A stretch of 64,000 nt of DNA from contig LSFY01000001.1 in the NCBI GenBank assembly GCA_001584565.1, positions 420,001 through 484,000 of the forward strand, given 5' to 3'. Positions 34,897 through 44,006 of this stretch are shown one piece after another (position 1 is the stretch's first letter; each line of letters begins with the position of its first letter). The notes beneath the pieces are model-generated. The model was not told where the DNA came from, ran no database searches, and saw only the letters and a list, made by a program, of their open reading frames with translations. The translations under genes were made by a program, and so were the position numbers. The stretch comes from Alkalithermobacter thermoalcaliphilus JW-YL-7 = DSM 7308. GTDB lineage: Bacteria; Bacillota; Clostridia; Peptostreptococcales; Peptostreptococcaceae.

Positions 34897-36906
34897 ATGA
34901 GTTTTAATTTAAATGAAAAACAGTTACAAGCCATAAATCATATAGATGGACCGTGCATAGTTTTAGCAGGCCCAGGATCAGGCAAAACAAATGTTATTAC
35001 ACATAGAATATTAAATTTAGTAGAAAATAAAAATATAAACCCTTTAAATATATTAGCTATAAGTTTTACAAAAGCTTCAGCAGTAGAAATGAAAGAAAAA
35101 ACAATTAGATTATCTAAAACAAATGCTGTTAGTAAAGTCAATTTTGGAACATTTCACTCAGTATTTTTTAATATTCTAAGAACTTTCAAAAAGTATACAA
35201 TGGAAAATGTATTAGACGAAAAAGAAAAAAAATACATTTTTAAAAATATACTAAAAACTTGCCAGATAGAAAACTGTGAAGATGACGATTTTATATTTTC
35301 TGTAATGTCTGAAGTGTCTTTCGTAAAAAATGACCTTGCAAATTTAGAAGACTTTAAATCTAACAATTTGTCTAAACAAGAATTTGTAAGGGTCTACAAT
35401 ATGTATGAAAAATACAAGCTAGATATGAAAAAAATAGATTTTGATGACATGTTACTTTATACTTACGATTTTTTAAAAAATGATAAGTACGCGCTAGATA
35501 TTATAAAAAATAAATATAAATACATACTAATAGATGAATTTCAAGATATAAATAAAGTTCAATTTGAAGTATTAAAAATTATAACAAACAAGGAAAAAAA
35601 TATATTCGTTGTAGGAGATGAAGATCAATCTATATATGGATTTAGAGGATCGAAACCAGATTTTTTATTTGAATTTGAAAGATATTTTCATCCAACAAAA
35701 AAAATAATACTAGACATAAACTACAGATGTACAAGTGAAATAATAAAGGCTTCAAATAAATTAATTTGTAATAATCAAAAAAGATATCAAAAGCATATAA
35801 AACCAGTAAAGCAAAGTCATAAGCCTATAATATTTCAAACTTATACTGATTCTGAACAAGAAGCAAAAAAGATAGCAAATATTATAAAAGAAAAAATCAA
35901 AAATGAGGAAACATCTTTTTTAGATTTTGCTGTTATATACAGAACAAATATGCAATCAAGAGCAATAATAGATGTGTTTATGGATATGAATATCCCTTTT
36001 GTTGTAAAAGATTCTATAGTTACTATATATGATCATTGGATATCAAAGGATATAATATCTTATTTGAAACTTGCACTAAATATAAATTTAAAAGAAGAAT
36101 TTTCAAGGATAATAAATAGGCCTTTTAGATATATATCAAAAGAAAGTATAAAAAAAGCTTTAGAAAATAATAATTTTATAGATAGCATAAAAAAAGATTT
36201 ACAGCCATGGCAGTTAAAGACCGTAGAAGATTTAGAAATAGACATAAATTATATGAAATTTTTATCACCTAAAGAAGCAATATCATATATAAGAACAAAT
36301 CTAGAGTATGATAGATACATAATAGATTATTGCTTAAATAGAAAAATAAGTAATGTGTCTTTATTTGAAATATTAGATGAAATTGAAAGTTCATCAGAAA
36401 ATTTTAAAACAATTAATGAGTATTTAGATCACATAGAAAAAGTAAAGCAAGAATTGTCTATTAAAAATAGCAAAGATGATGATAGGGTAATTTTGACTAC
36501 AATACATAGTGCAAAAGGATTAGAATTTAAATATGTGTTTATAATCGGAGCTATAGAAGGTGTTATGCCTCATGAAAAATCATTAGAAGATGATGAGCTT
36601 ATAGAGGAAGAAAGAAGACTTTTTTATGTAGCAATGACTAGGGCAAAAGATGAATTATACATATCATCATTAAAAAGTAGATATGGAAAAAAAGTATATG
36701 TATCTAGATTTATAGAAGAAATTTCTGAATTATTATCTTCAGATAGGGTATGTATAAAAAAAGGAGATATTATATATCACAATATATTTAAAGTAGGAAA
36801 AGTAATAGACAAAAAAGAAAATATTATAACGGTAAAATTTGAAAATGAGTTAAAAAATTTAGATTACAATATTTGTTTAGATAACAATATAATACAAAAG
36901 TTATAA
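34897..36906 (+). CDS. UvrD/PcrA-family superfamily I helicase
   Basis: 669-residue 3'-5' DNA helicase. Motifs in order: Q motif LNEKQLQAI, I AGPGSGKTNVIT (residues 25-36), Ia ISFTKASAVEM, II ILIDEFQDIN, III VVGDEDQSIYGFRG, IV DINYRC, V TTIHSAKGLEFKYVF, VI VAMTRAKDELYIS. It is shorter than PcrA (about 740) by its C-terminal part, and the last 60 residues look like a Tudor-like tail (KGDIIYHNIFKVGKVIDKK). It is therefore a second UvrD-like helicase rather than necessarily PcrA itself. Weak binding site TAGGTGAT before ATG. Confidence 0.9.
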   Translation: MSFNLNEKQLQAINHIDGPCIVLAGPGSGKTNVITHRILNLVENKNINPLNILAISFTKASAVEMKEKTIRLSKTNAVSKVNFGTFHSVFFNILRTFKKYTMENVLDEKEKKYIFKNILKTCQIENCEDDDFIFSVMSEVSFVKNDLANLEDFKSNNLSKQEFVRVYNMYEKYKLDMKKIDFDDMLLYTYDFLKNDKYALDIIKNKYKYILIDEFQDINKVQFEVLKIITNKEKNIFVVGDEDQSIYGFRGSKPDFLFEFERYFHPTKKIILDINYRCTSEIIKASNKLICNNQKRYQKHIKPVKQSHKPIIFQTYTDSEQEAKKIANIIKEKIKNEETSFLDFAVIYRTNMQSRAIIDVFMDMNIPFVVKDSIVTIYDHWISKDIISYLKLALNINLKEEFSRIINRPFRYISKESIKKALENNNFIDSIKKDLQPWQLKTVEDLEIDINYMKFLSPKEAISYIRTNLEYDRYIIDYCLNRKISNVSLFEILDEIESSSENFKTINEYLDHIEKVKQELSIKNSKDDDRVILTTIHSAKGLEFKYVFIIGAIEGVMPHEKSLEDDELIEEERRLFYVAMTRAKDELYISSLKSRYGKKVYVSRFIEEISELLSSDRVCIKKGDIIYHNIFKVGKVIDKKENIITVKFENELKNLDYNICLDNNIIQKL

Positions 36907-36971
36907 CAAATGATATAATGGTTATAATAAAACTAATATTGAATACTTTAAAATGAAATGGGGAATGAAGA

Positions 36972-37790
36972 TTGGAAAAGTTAAAAGAAAACAAACTAAA
37001 ACTTTATGGTTTTAATAATTTGACCAAATCTTTAAGTTTTAATATCTATGATATATGCTATACAAAGACTGAAGAAGACAGAAAAAAATATATAGAATAT
37101 ATAGACGAGCAGTATAACTCAGAAAGACTTACGAATATACTAAAAAATGTAACAGAAATTATAGGAGCAAGTGTTCTTAATATAGCAAAACAAGACTATG
37201 ATCCTCAGGGAGCAAGTGTAACTATACTAATATCAGAGGAAGAAGTTCCTTTGTATGTCTTAGATACATCGTGTAATAGGGGGATAATAACTCCAACTAG
37301 AGAGAATATAGTAGGACACTTAGATAAAAGCCATATAACAGTTCACACTTATCCAGAAACTCATCCTCAAAATGAAATAAGTACTTTTAGAGTAGACATA
37401 GACGTATCAACATGTGGAACGATATCTCCTCTTAAGGCTTTAAATTATTTAATAGACAGTTTTGATTCAGACATTATAACAATAGATTATAGAGTTAGAG
37501 GTTTCACGAGAGATGTCGATGGTAAAAAGCATTTTATAGATCATGAAATTAATTCTATTCAGAATTATATCTCTAAGGAAACAATAAACAGATACAATTT
37601 AATAGATATGAATATATATCAGTCAAATGTATTCCATACAAAGATGAAAGTAAAGGATATACATTTAGATAACTATCTATTTGAGAAAAATGAAGAAGAT
37701 TTGAGTAAACAAGAAAAAGAAAATATAATTCAAATGCTAGATAAAGAGATGACAGAAATATTTTATGGAATAAACACTCCGAGTATATAG
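36972..37790 (+). CDS. speD: S-adenosylmethionine decarboxylase, E. coli-type
   Basis: Pyruvoyl-dependent enzyme that makes decarboxylated SAM for spermidine. The 272-residue length and sequence match the class 1A SpeD of E. coli, not the short Bacillus type. The self-cleavage site is within [15 protein letters not shown] around residues 115-129; the Ser of KSH would become the pyruvoyl group. Also [19 protein letters not shown], where the Cys is the usual catalytic residue. No spermidine synthase is adjacent. TTG start with GGGGA; an ATG at 36965 is in another frame. Confidence 0.92.
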   Translation: MEKLKENKLKLYGFNNLTKSLSFNIYDICYTKTEEDRKKYIEYIDEQYNSERLTNILKNVTEIIGASVLNIAKQDYDPQGASVTILISEEEVPLYVLDTSCNRGIITPTRENIVGHLDKSHITVHTYPETHPQNEISTFRVDIDVSTCGTISPLKALNYLIDSFDSDIITIDYRVRGFTRDVDGKKHFIDHEINSIQNYISKETINRYNLIDMNIYQSNVFHTKMKVKDIHLDNYLFEKNEEDLSKQEKENIIQMLDKEMTEIFYGINTPSI

Positions 37791-37829
37791 AAAAGGCCTC
37801 TTTAACAAAACCATATTAAAGAGGCTTTT
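37791..37829 (+). terminator. Terminator after speD
   Basis: Arms AAAAGgCCTCTTTAA (37791-37806) and TTAAAGAGGCTTTT (37816-37829), one base bulged, immediately after the stop codon; the T tract is interrupted. Confidence 0.75.
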
Positions 37830-37832
37830 CCT

Positions 37833-37860
37833 TTGTTACGAATTTATGGTAAATTATAAT
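37833..37860 (+). promoter_or_regulatory. Promoter of clpE
   Basis: TTGTTA at 37833-37838 and TATAAT at 37855-37860, spacer 16. No CtsR-type repeat (GGTCAAA) was seen in the gap. Confidence 0.6.
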
Positions 37861-37900
37861 ATAATATGTAATTATTACTACACAAATGGAGATGATCGGT

Positions 37901-40147
37901 ATGAAAAAATGTTCAGTTTGCAACAAGAATATAGCAATAGCATTTGTGTCTAAGATTGAAAATGGAAAAACAGAGATGAAAGGTATATGTATAGAATGTG
38001 CTAAAAAATTGGGTCTTCCAATTATGGATCAGATTTTAGAGCAAACAGGCATGTCTGAAGAAGATATTGAAAGTTTAGCTAAAGATATGAGTGCATCGTT
38101 TGAAGAAAGTGAGTTTGATGAAGAAATTGAAGATGATTTATTCAATAATTTATTAGGAAATCTAAGAGGTCTTTATAAAAATGAAAAAGAGACAAAATCA
38201 AGCATAAATGAAAAATCAAGTGTAAAGAAACAAGAAAAAGAAAAAAAGAATAAGTATTTAGAAATGTATGGAACGAATCTTATAGAAAAAGCTAAAAATA
38301 ATGAAATAGATAATGTAATAGGAAGAGAAAAGGAAATAGAAAGAGTAATACAAATTTTAAATAGAAGAAATAAAAACAATCCAATATTATTAGGGGAACC
38401 TGGAGTTGGAAAAACTGCAATAGCTGAAGGATTAGCACTAAAAGTAGTACAAAAACAAGTTCCACCTAAATTATATGATGCAAAAATATATCTTTTAGAT
38501 TTGACAGCAATAGTTGCAGGAACTCAATTTAGAGGGCAGTTTGAAGGAAGAATGAAATCAATAATAAAAGAAGCACAAGAAAGTAAAAATGTAATTTTAG
38601 TTATAGATGAAGTCCATAATATAATGGGAGCAGGAGAGGTACATGGCGGAGTTATGAATGCAGCTAATATATTAAAGCCTGCATTAGCTAGAGGAGAAAT
38701 ACAAATAATTGGCGCGACAACTTTAGAAGAATATAGAAAACACATAGAAAAAGATGCAGCACTTGAAAGAAGATTTCAGCCAGTTAAAGTTAAAGAGCCG
38801 AATATAGAAGAAAGTATAGAAATATTAAAAGGAATAAGAAAATACTATGAAGATTTTCATAAAGTTAAAATATCAGATGAAGTAATAGAAGCTTCAGTAA
38901 AGCTTTCACAAAGGTACATACAAGATAGATATTTGCCTGATAAAGCTATAGATATAATAGATGAAGCAGGGTCTAAAGTAAACTTGGCAAATAAATACCT
39001 TATAGAAATACAAAATCTTAAAGAAGATCTTGAAAATATACAAAATATGAAAGAACAAGCAGCTATAAATAATGATTATGAAGCAGCTGCTAGATATAAG
39101 ATGAAAGAATGTGAATTAAAAGATAAAATAAAAGCTCTTGAAGACAAAGCAGTAAATGTAGAAGTTACAATAGAAGATGTAGCATCTGTAATAGAGTCTT
39201 GGACAAAAATTCCTGTTAAGAAAATAACTCAGCAAGAAGCAGAAAAGTTATTAAACTTAGAAGAAATATTACATAATCATGTAATAGGACAGCATAAGGC
39301 TGTAGAAAGTGTAGCAAAAGCTATAAGAAGAAATCGTTCAGGATTTAGAAAAAAGAAAAAACCATCTTCTTTTATATTTGTAGGTCCTACAGGCGTTGGA
39401 AAAACACAATTAGTTAAAGCATTAGCTAAAGAGTTATTTGGAACTGAAGAAGCTATGATATCTATAGATATGTCTGAGTATATGGAAAAACATACAGTAT
39501 CAAAACTTATAGGTGCTCCTCCTGGATATGTTGGATATGATGAAGGAGGTCAACTTACAGAAAAAGTAAGAAGAAGACCATATTCAGTAATATTATTAGA
39601 TGAAATAGAAAAAGCACATCCAGATGTATTTAATATGTTACTTCAAGTATTAGAAGAAGGAAGACTTACAGATTCTCAGGGAAGAACTGTGAGTTTTGAA
39701 AATACAATTATTATAATGACATCTAATGCTGGAAGTAGTGTAAAATCTAATACAATAGGGTTTAGTAAAGATAATTATGAAACATTAGAAAACAAAGCAA
39801 AAAATGCATTAAAGGAAATTTTCAGACCTGAGTTTTTAAATAGGGTAGATGATATTATAGTATTTACTAGTTTAACTCGAAAGCAGCTAAGAAAAATTAT
39901 AGATCTTATGCTAAAAGAGGTTGAAGATGAAGTTAAAGAAAAGGGAATGGAAATAGAAATATCTGATGAAGTTAAAGAGTTTGTTTTAGATAAAGGATAT
40001 GATGAAAAATACGGAGCAAGACCTTTAAGAAAAGCTATACAAAGATATATAGAAGATGAAATAGCAGAAAAATATCTACAAAACAAGTTTAAAGAAGGTG
40101 ATACTATAAAGGTATCTCTTCAAGATGGAAAAGTTATAGTAAGCTAG
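37901..40147 (+). CDS. clpE: ClpE-like AAA+ unfoldase with N-terminal zinc finger
   Basis: 748-residue Hsp100 ATPase. N-terminal four-cysteine zinc finger (CSVCNKNI at 4-7, CIECAKKLG at about 32-35), as in ClpE and McsA-type proteins, replaces the ClpC N-domain. The first AAA+ has GEPGVGKTAIAEG and the second VGPTGVGKTQLVKA; the arginine-rich ALERRFQPV follows the first Walker B. A UVR-like coiled coil (EQAAINNDYEAAARYKMKE) lies between the two. IGF in the NTIGFSKDN loop is the ClpP-binding tripeptide, so it should work with ClpP. ATG 37901 follows GGAGATGA; ATG 37886 precedes that site. Confidence 0.9.
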   Translation: MKKCSVCNKNIAIAFVSKIENGKTEMKGICIECAKKLGLPIMDQILEQTGMSEEDIESLAKDMSASFEESEFDEEIEDDLFNNLLGNLRGLYKNEKETKSSINEKSSVKKQEKEKKNKYLEMYGTNLIEKAKNNEIDNVIGREKEIERVIQILNRRNKNNPILLGEPGVGKTAIAEGLALKVVQKQVPPKLYDAKIYLLDLTAIVAGTQFRGQFEGRMKSIIKEAQESKNVILVIDEVHNIMGAGEVHGGVMNAANILKPALARGEIQIIGATTLEEYRKHIEKDAALERRFQPVKVKEPNIEESIEILKGIRKYYEDFHKVKISDEVIEASVKLSQRYIQDRYLPDKAIDIIDEAGSKVNLANKYLIEIQNLKEDLENIQNMKEQAAINNDYEAAARYKMKECELKDKIKALEDKAVNVEVTIEDVASVIESWTKIPVKKITQQEAEKLLNLEEILHNHVIGQHKAVESVAKAIRRNRSGFRKKKKPSSFIFVGPTGVGKTQLVKALAKELFGTEEAMISIDMSEYMEKHTVSKLIGAPPGYVGYDEGGQLTEKVRRRPYSVILLDEIEKAHPDVFNMLLQVLEEGRLTDSQGRTVSFENTIIIMTSNAGSSVKSNTIGFSKDNYETLENKAKNALKEIFRPEFLNRVDDIIVFTSLTRKQLRKIIDLMLKEVEDEVKEKGMEIEISDEVKEFVLDKGYDEKYGARPLRKAIQRYIEDEIAEKYLQNKFKEGDTIKVSLQDGKVIVS

Positions 40148-40157
40148 ATTAGCAAAG

Positions 40158-40222
40158 CCTCCTTAATGTTTGAGTTATCTTAGATTGGGTATTATATATA
40201 TAGGTAATTCAAACTAAGGAGG
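40158..40222 (+). promoter_or_regulatory. Leader hairpin hiding the ribosome binding site of the NADH oxidase gene
   Basis: CCTCCTTA (40158-40165) pairs with TAAGGAGG (40215-40222), and after a 2-base bulge GTTTGAGTTA (40168-40177) pairs with TAATTCAAAC (40205-40214, one G-T). The loop is 27 bases. GGAGG in the right arm lies 7 bases before the ATG at 40230. The hairpin then continues with TTTTATT, so it may also act as the clpE terminator. Confidence 0.65.
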
Positions 40223-40229
40223 TTTTATT

Positions 40230-41570
40230 ATGAAAGTAACTATTATAGGCTGTACACATGCTGGTACTGCTGCTATATTAAATATAAACAAACTATATCC
40301 AAATGCACAAATAACTGTATATGAAAAAAATGATACTATATCTTTTTTGTCATGTGGTATTGCACTTTATGTAGGAGGAATAGTTAAAGATCCCAAAAAA
40401 CTCTTTTATTCATCTCCAGAGCATCTTCAAAGCATAGGAGTAAATACGAAAATGTCTCATGAAGTAATAGACGTAGATATAGATAACAAAAAAATTAAAG
40501 CAAAAGATTTAAAAACAAATGAGGAAGTTGAAGATACATTTGATAAACTTATTATAACGACAGGTTCATGGCCTATAGTTCCTAATATAGAAGGAATAGA
40601 TATGAAAAATATAGTTTTATCTAAAAATTACTATCATTCTAATGATATAATAAAAAAATCAAAGGATGCTAAAAATGTAGTTGTGGTAGGAGCTGGATAT
40701 ATAGGTGTAGAGCTTGTAGAGGCATTTGAAATGAATGGAAAAAATGTTACATTAATAGACACACAAGATAGAATATTAAGTAAATACTTAGATAAAGAAT
40801 ATACAGATATGGCTGAAAGTGCATTAAAAGATAAAGGAATAAAATTAGCTTTAGGAGAAACTGTAACTAAGTTTGAAGGTAAAGATGGAAAAGTTACAAA
40901 AGTTATAACAGATAAGGGAGAGCATAGTGCAGATCTTGTTATACTTTGTATAGGATTTAGACCTAATACAATCTTATTTAAAGATAAAGTTCAAATGCTA
41001 CCGAATGGAGCTATAATAGTGGATGAATATATGAGAACTAGTAAAGAAGATGTCTATGCAGCTGGAGATTGCTGTAGTGTTATATATAATCCTACAGGAA
41101 CTCATGAATACATTCCACTTGCTACAAATGCTGTTAGAATGGGAACTTTAGTAGCGAAAAATTTAGTAAGGCCTACTACTAAATATATGGGAACTCAAGG
41201 AACATCAGGTATTAAGATTTATGATTACAATATAGCATCAACAGGAATTACAGAAAACTATGCAAAAGAGCGTGGAATGAATGTAGAATCTGTAGTTGTA
41301 ACTGATAATTATAGACCAGAATTTATGCCAACTTATGATGAAGCGAAATTAAAAGTAGTATACGAAGAAGGATCTAGAAGAATTGTAGGAGCACAAATAA
41401 TATCAAAAGCTGATTTAACTCAGTCTATAAATACTATATCAGTTTGTATACAAAATAATATGACTATAGATGAGCTTGCATTTGTAGACTTTTTCTTTCA
41501 ACCTCACTATAATAAACCTTGGAATCTACTAAATCTAGCTGGATTAAGTGCAAATGAGAAGACCTTATAG
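40230..41570 (+). CDS. nox: NADH oxidase / CoA-disulfide reductase-type flavoprotein
   Basis: 446-residue FAD-dependent enzyme of the Nox/CoADR/Npx family. FAD-binding VTIIGCTHAGTAA at the N-terminus; a single redox-active cysteine in ISFLSCGIALYVGG (residues 38-51); a second dinucleotide site VVVVGAGYIGVELVEAF near residue 155; and the FAD C-terminal motif VYAAGDCC. The FxSCG form is that of water-forming NADH oxidases, though CoA-disulfide reductase cannot be excluded. A role in oxygen removal in an anaerobe is likely. Preceded by a binding-site hairpin, so translation may be controlled. Confidence 0.88.
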   Translation: MKVTIIGCTHAGTAAILNINKLYPNAQITVYEKNDTISFLSCGIALYVGGIVKDPKKLFYSSPEHLQSIGVNTKMSHEVIDVDIDNKKIKAKDLKTNEEVEDTFDKLIITTGSWPIVPNIEGIDMKNIVLSKNYYHSNDIIKKSKDAKNVVVVGAGYIGVELVEAFEMNGKNVTLIDTQDRILSKYLDKEYTDMAESALKDKGIKLALGETVTKFEGKDGKVTKVITDKGEHSADLVILCIGFRPNTILFKDKVQMLPNGAIIVDEYMRTSKEDVYAAGDCCSVIYNPTGTHEYIPLATNAVRMGTLVAKNLVRPTTKYMGTQGTSGIKIYDYNIASTGITENYAKERGMNVESVVVTDNYRPEFMPTYDEAKLKVVYEEGSRRIVGAQIISKADLTQSINTISVCIQNNMTIDELAFVDFFFQPHYNKPWNLLNLAGLSANEKTL

Positions 41571-41582
41571 GTCTTCTTTTTT
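41557..41582 (+). terminator. Terminator of the NADH oxidase gene
   Basis: 9-bp arms AGAAGACCT (41557-41565) and AGGTCTTCT (41569-41577) with a TAT loop and T run. The stop codon TAG is at the loop/right arm. Confidence 0.9.
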
Positions 41583-41599
41583 GCATATAGACTTACCTA

Positions 41600-41628
41600 T
41601 TGACATAAAATCAAATATGACATAATAT
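41600..41628 (+). promoter_or_regulatory. Promoter of the ABC/TetR operon
   Basis: TTGACA at 41600-41605 and TAATAT at 41623-41628, spacer 17. Confidence 0.8.
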
Positions 41629-41657
41629 AGACTTATCAGTCTAGACTAGTTAGTCTA
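41628..41657 (+). promoter_or_regulatory. Two tandem TetR-type operators
   Basis: TAGACT-TATC-AGTCTA (41628-41643) and TAGACT-AGTT-AGTCTA (41642-41657): two 16-bp palindromes with identical half-sites, sharing two bases. They begin in the -10 and cover the transcription start, where a repressor would block initiation. The likely ligand is the TetR-family protein encoded fourth in the operon. Confidence 0.75.
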
Positions 41658-41677
41658 AAAGAGTGGAAGGGAATAAG

Positions 41678-42532
41678 ATGTTTATAGTAGAGGATTTAAC
41701 ATTTAAATATCCAAAGAATAAAGAAAACACAATAAAGGGTATTACTTTCGAAATTAGAAAAGGAGAAATTTTTGGACTTTTAGGCCCAAGTGGTGTTGGA
41801 AAGAGTACAACACAAAAAATACTAACTAAGCTTTTAGATAATTATCAAGGAAAAGTTTTGTATAATAACAAAGATTTAAAGTCTTATGGAAAAGAGTTTT
41901 ATGAAGAAATTGGTGTAGGTTTTGAAATGCCAGTTCATTTTTCTAAACTTACAGCTTATGAAAACCTAAACTTTTTTAAAATGCTTTATAAATCACATAG
42001 CGATATAGATATGCTTTTGAAAATGGTAGGACTTTACGAAGATAAAGACAAAAAAGTTGGAGAATTTTCAAAAGGAATGAAAGCTAGATTAAACTTTGTA
42101 AGAGCTCTTATAAATAATCCTAAGATTTTATTTTTAGATGAACCTACGAATGGATTAGATCCTAAAAATGCAAGGATAGTAAAAGATATGATAAAAGATT
42201 TTAAAAACAGTGGAGGAACTGTTATACTTACTACACATTTAATGAATGATGTAGATGAGCTTTGTGATAAAGTAGCATTTATGGCTGATGGGAAAATAGC
42301 AGAGATAGATACCCCTAAAAATTTAAAGTTAAAATATGGTCAGAGAAAATTGGATATAGAATATATACAATCTAATGAATTGATAAAAAGAGTGTTTAGC
42401 CTTGATAATTTGGGGAAAAACGAAGAATTTATAAATATAATAAAACATAATGAGATAGTCACAATACACAGCAGAGAAACTACTTTAGATGATATATTTA
42501 TAAAAATAACAGGAGTTGAGAAAAATGAATAA
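41678..42532 (+). CDS. ABC transporter ATP-binding protein
   Basis: 284-residue ATPase of an export-type ABC system. Walker A GPSGVGKST (about residues 38-46), Q-loop region EMPVHFSKLTAYENL, an unusual signature FSKGMKARL in place of LSGGQ, Walker B ILFLDEPTNGLDP and switch His in LTTHLMND. The C-terminal 65 residues are the usual small extra domain. Pairs with the two permeases that follow. ATG 41678 has GGAAGGGAA before it; GTG 41663 is upstream of that. Under the tandem operators. Confidence 0.9.
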   Translation: MFIVEDLTFKYPKNKENTIKGITFEIRKGEIFGLLGPSGVGKSTTQKILTKLLDNYQGKVLYNNKDLKSYGKEFYEEIGVGFEMPVHFSKLTAYENLNFFKMLYKSHSDIDMLLKMVGLYEDKDKKVGEFSKGMKARLNFVRALINNPKILFLDEPTNGLDPKNARIVKDMIKDFKNSGGTVILTTHLMNDVDELCDKVAFMADGKIAEIDTPKNLKLKYGQRKLDIEYIQSNELIKRVFSLDNLGKNEEFINIIKHNEIVTIHSRETTLDDIFIKITGVEKNE

Positions 42533-43250
42533 CTTGATAATATTATTCAAAGGCGAGATATATAGAATGAAAAGATATAATATTCTTACCGCTAGTGTCT
42601 TGGTTTCGTTGATTTGGATAGGATTTTTACATTTTACAAAAGTTGAAAATGTAAGTAATATATTTCCCCTTTTTATCTATTTAGATGTAACATCTATGAG
42701 TATTCTAATGATTGGTGTTACAATGTTTTTTGAAAAACAGGAAGGAACATTAAAAAGTTTATTGGTTTGTCCTATAAATAAGGTTGAATATATACTAGCA
42801 AAATCTTTTGCAAATATTTCTTCAAATATAATAACCTTATTTGTTTTATATTCATATTGCAAACTATTTAAAGAAATAGATATTAATATAGGTAGTTTAT
42901 TAGTATCAATTATACTTATTAGTTTTTTACACTCATTAATAGGGTTTATCTTAACTTATTACAGTAAAGATTTTACTCAACTTTTAGTAGGAATGATGAA
43001 ATATGCTTTTATATTTATGATTCCAGTACTTCTTGAAGAAGTAGGTCTAATTAAGGGTGAGGTAATAAAGAAAATTTTATATATTATTCCAACAAAGGCA
43101 GCTATGGTTTTGTTAAAAGCTTCGAGTGGTTTATCTGAAAGTTTTGAAGTAGTCATATCTTATATATATTTGATTGTAGTAGGAGCTATTTTGTATATGA
43201 TAGTTTTGAAAAAATTTGATGAATTTTCTATAAAGGAAAGTGGTGTTTAA
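42525..43250 (+). CDS. ABC-2 type permease, first subunit
   Basis: 241 residues with about six hydrophobic segments (for example LTASVLVSLIWIGFLHF, LLVSIILISFLHSLIGFIL and VISYIYLIVVGAILYMIVL). No sequence signature beyond general ABC-2 export permeases; resemblance to fluoroquinolone-export-type pairs is an impression. ATG 42525 overlaps the ATPase gene by 8 bases and uses AGGAG at 42511. Confidence 0.8.
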   Translation: MNNLIILFKGEIYRMKRYNILTASVLVSLIWIGFLHFTKVENVSNIFPLFIYLDVTSMSILMIGVTMFFEKQEGTLKSLLVCPINKVEYILAKSFANISSNIITLFVLYSYCKLFKEIDINIGSLLVSIILISFLHSLIGFILTYYSKDFTQLLVGMMKYAFIFMIPVLLEEVGLIKGEVIKKILYIIPTKAAMVLLKASSGLSESFEVVISYIYLIVVGAILYMIVLKKFDEFSIKESGV

Positions 43251-43251
43251 C

Positions 43252-43974
43252 ATGTACCTAAATTTTATAAAGAGTGAATTTAAAAAATATATGAGGGATC
43301 CTTTAATGACATTTATGCTTTTTTATCCAATTGTATTTGGTTTAATAGGAAGATATTTTCTTCCGTGGACTTTAGAAAATAGAGGTTTAAATATAAATAT
43401 TTATGCAGACTTAATAATTGTTATATTAACACTTTTCATTCCTGAAATTTATGGAGCCTTAGTAGGTTTTTCTATACTAGACGATAGAGATGATAATATT
43501 TTAATGTCAGTAAAAGTTACCCCACTCAATATCCATAGATTTTTAGCGTTTAGGTTAGTAATAGTATTTATCTTAAGTTTTTTAGGATGTATTTATGTTA
43601 TGAAATTTTCTGACATAGGCAATTTAATTTTTAAAGACATAGTTTATATATCGTTTTTAGCTTCACTATCAGCTCCTATGATAGGGCTTTTGATAAATTT
43701 ATTTTCTAAAAACAAGATTGAAGGGTTTGCTGTAATGAAAGGGTTAGGAACACTAATAGTTTTTCCTATTATATCGTTATTTTTTATAGATAAAAGAGAA
43801 TTGTTTTTTTCTTTTGTTCCAGCATTTTATCCGGCAAAGGCTATAAGTAGTATAATAAGAGGAGATGGATCGTTATATTTAACATATAATCAGTATTATT
43901 TTATAGGTCTTGTGTATGTTATACTATTAAATATAATCGTATATAAATTATTTATACAAAAGCTAAAAGTGTAA
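43252..43974 (+). CDS. ABC-2 type permease, second subunit
   Basis: 240 residues with roughly six hydrophobic segments (TFMLFYPIVFGLIGRYFLP near residue 22; LIIVILTLFIPEIYGALVGF; YFIGLVYVILLNIIVYKLF at the C-terminus). It follows the first permease by one base; the ATG at 43252 is preferred to an in-frame GTG at 43240 inside the previous gene. Probably forms a heterodimer with it. Confidence 0.8.
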   Translation: MYLNFIKSEFKKYMRDPLMTFMLFYPIVFGLIGRYFLPWTLENRGLNINIYADLIIVILTLFIPEIYGALVGFSILDDRDDNILMSVKVTPLNIHRFLAFRLVIVFILSFLGCIYVMKFSDIGNLIFKDIVYISFLASLSAPMIGLLINLFSKNKIEGFAVMKGLGTLIVFPIISLFFIDKRELFFSFVPAFYPAKAISSIIRGDGSLYLTYNQYYFIGLVYVILLNIIVYKLFIQKLKV

Positions 43975-44006
43975 TAAACATAAAGATTAAGTAAAGAGGT
44001 GATTTT

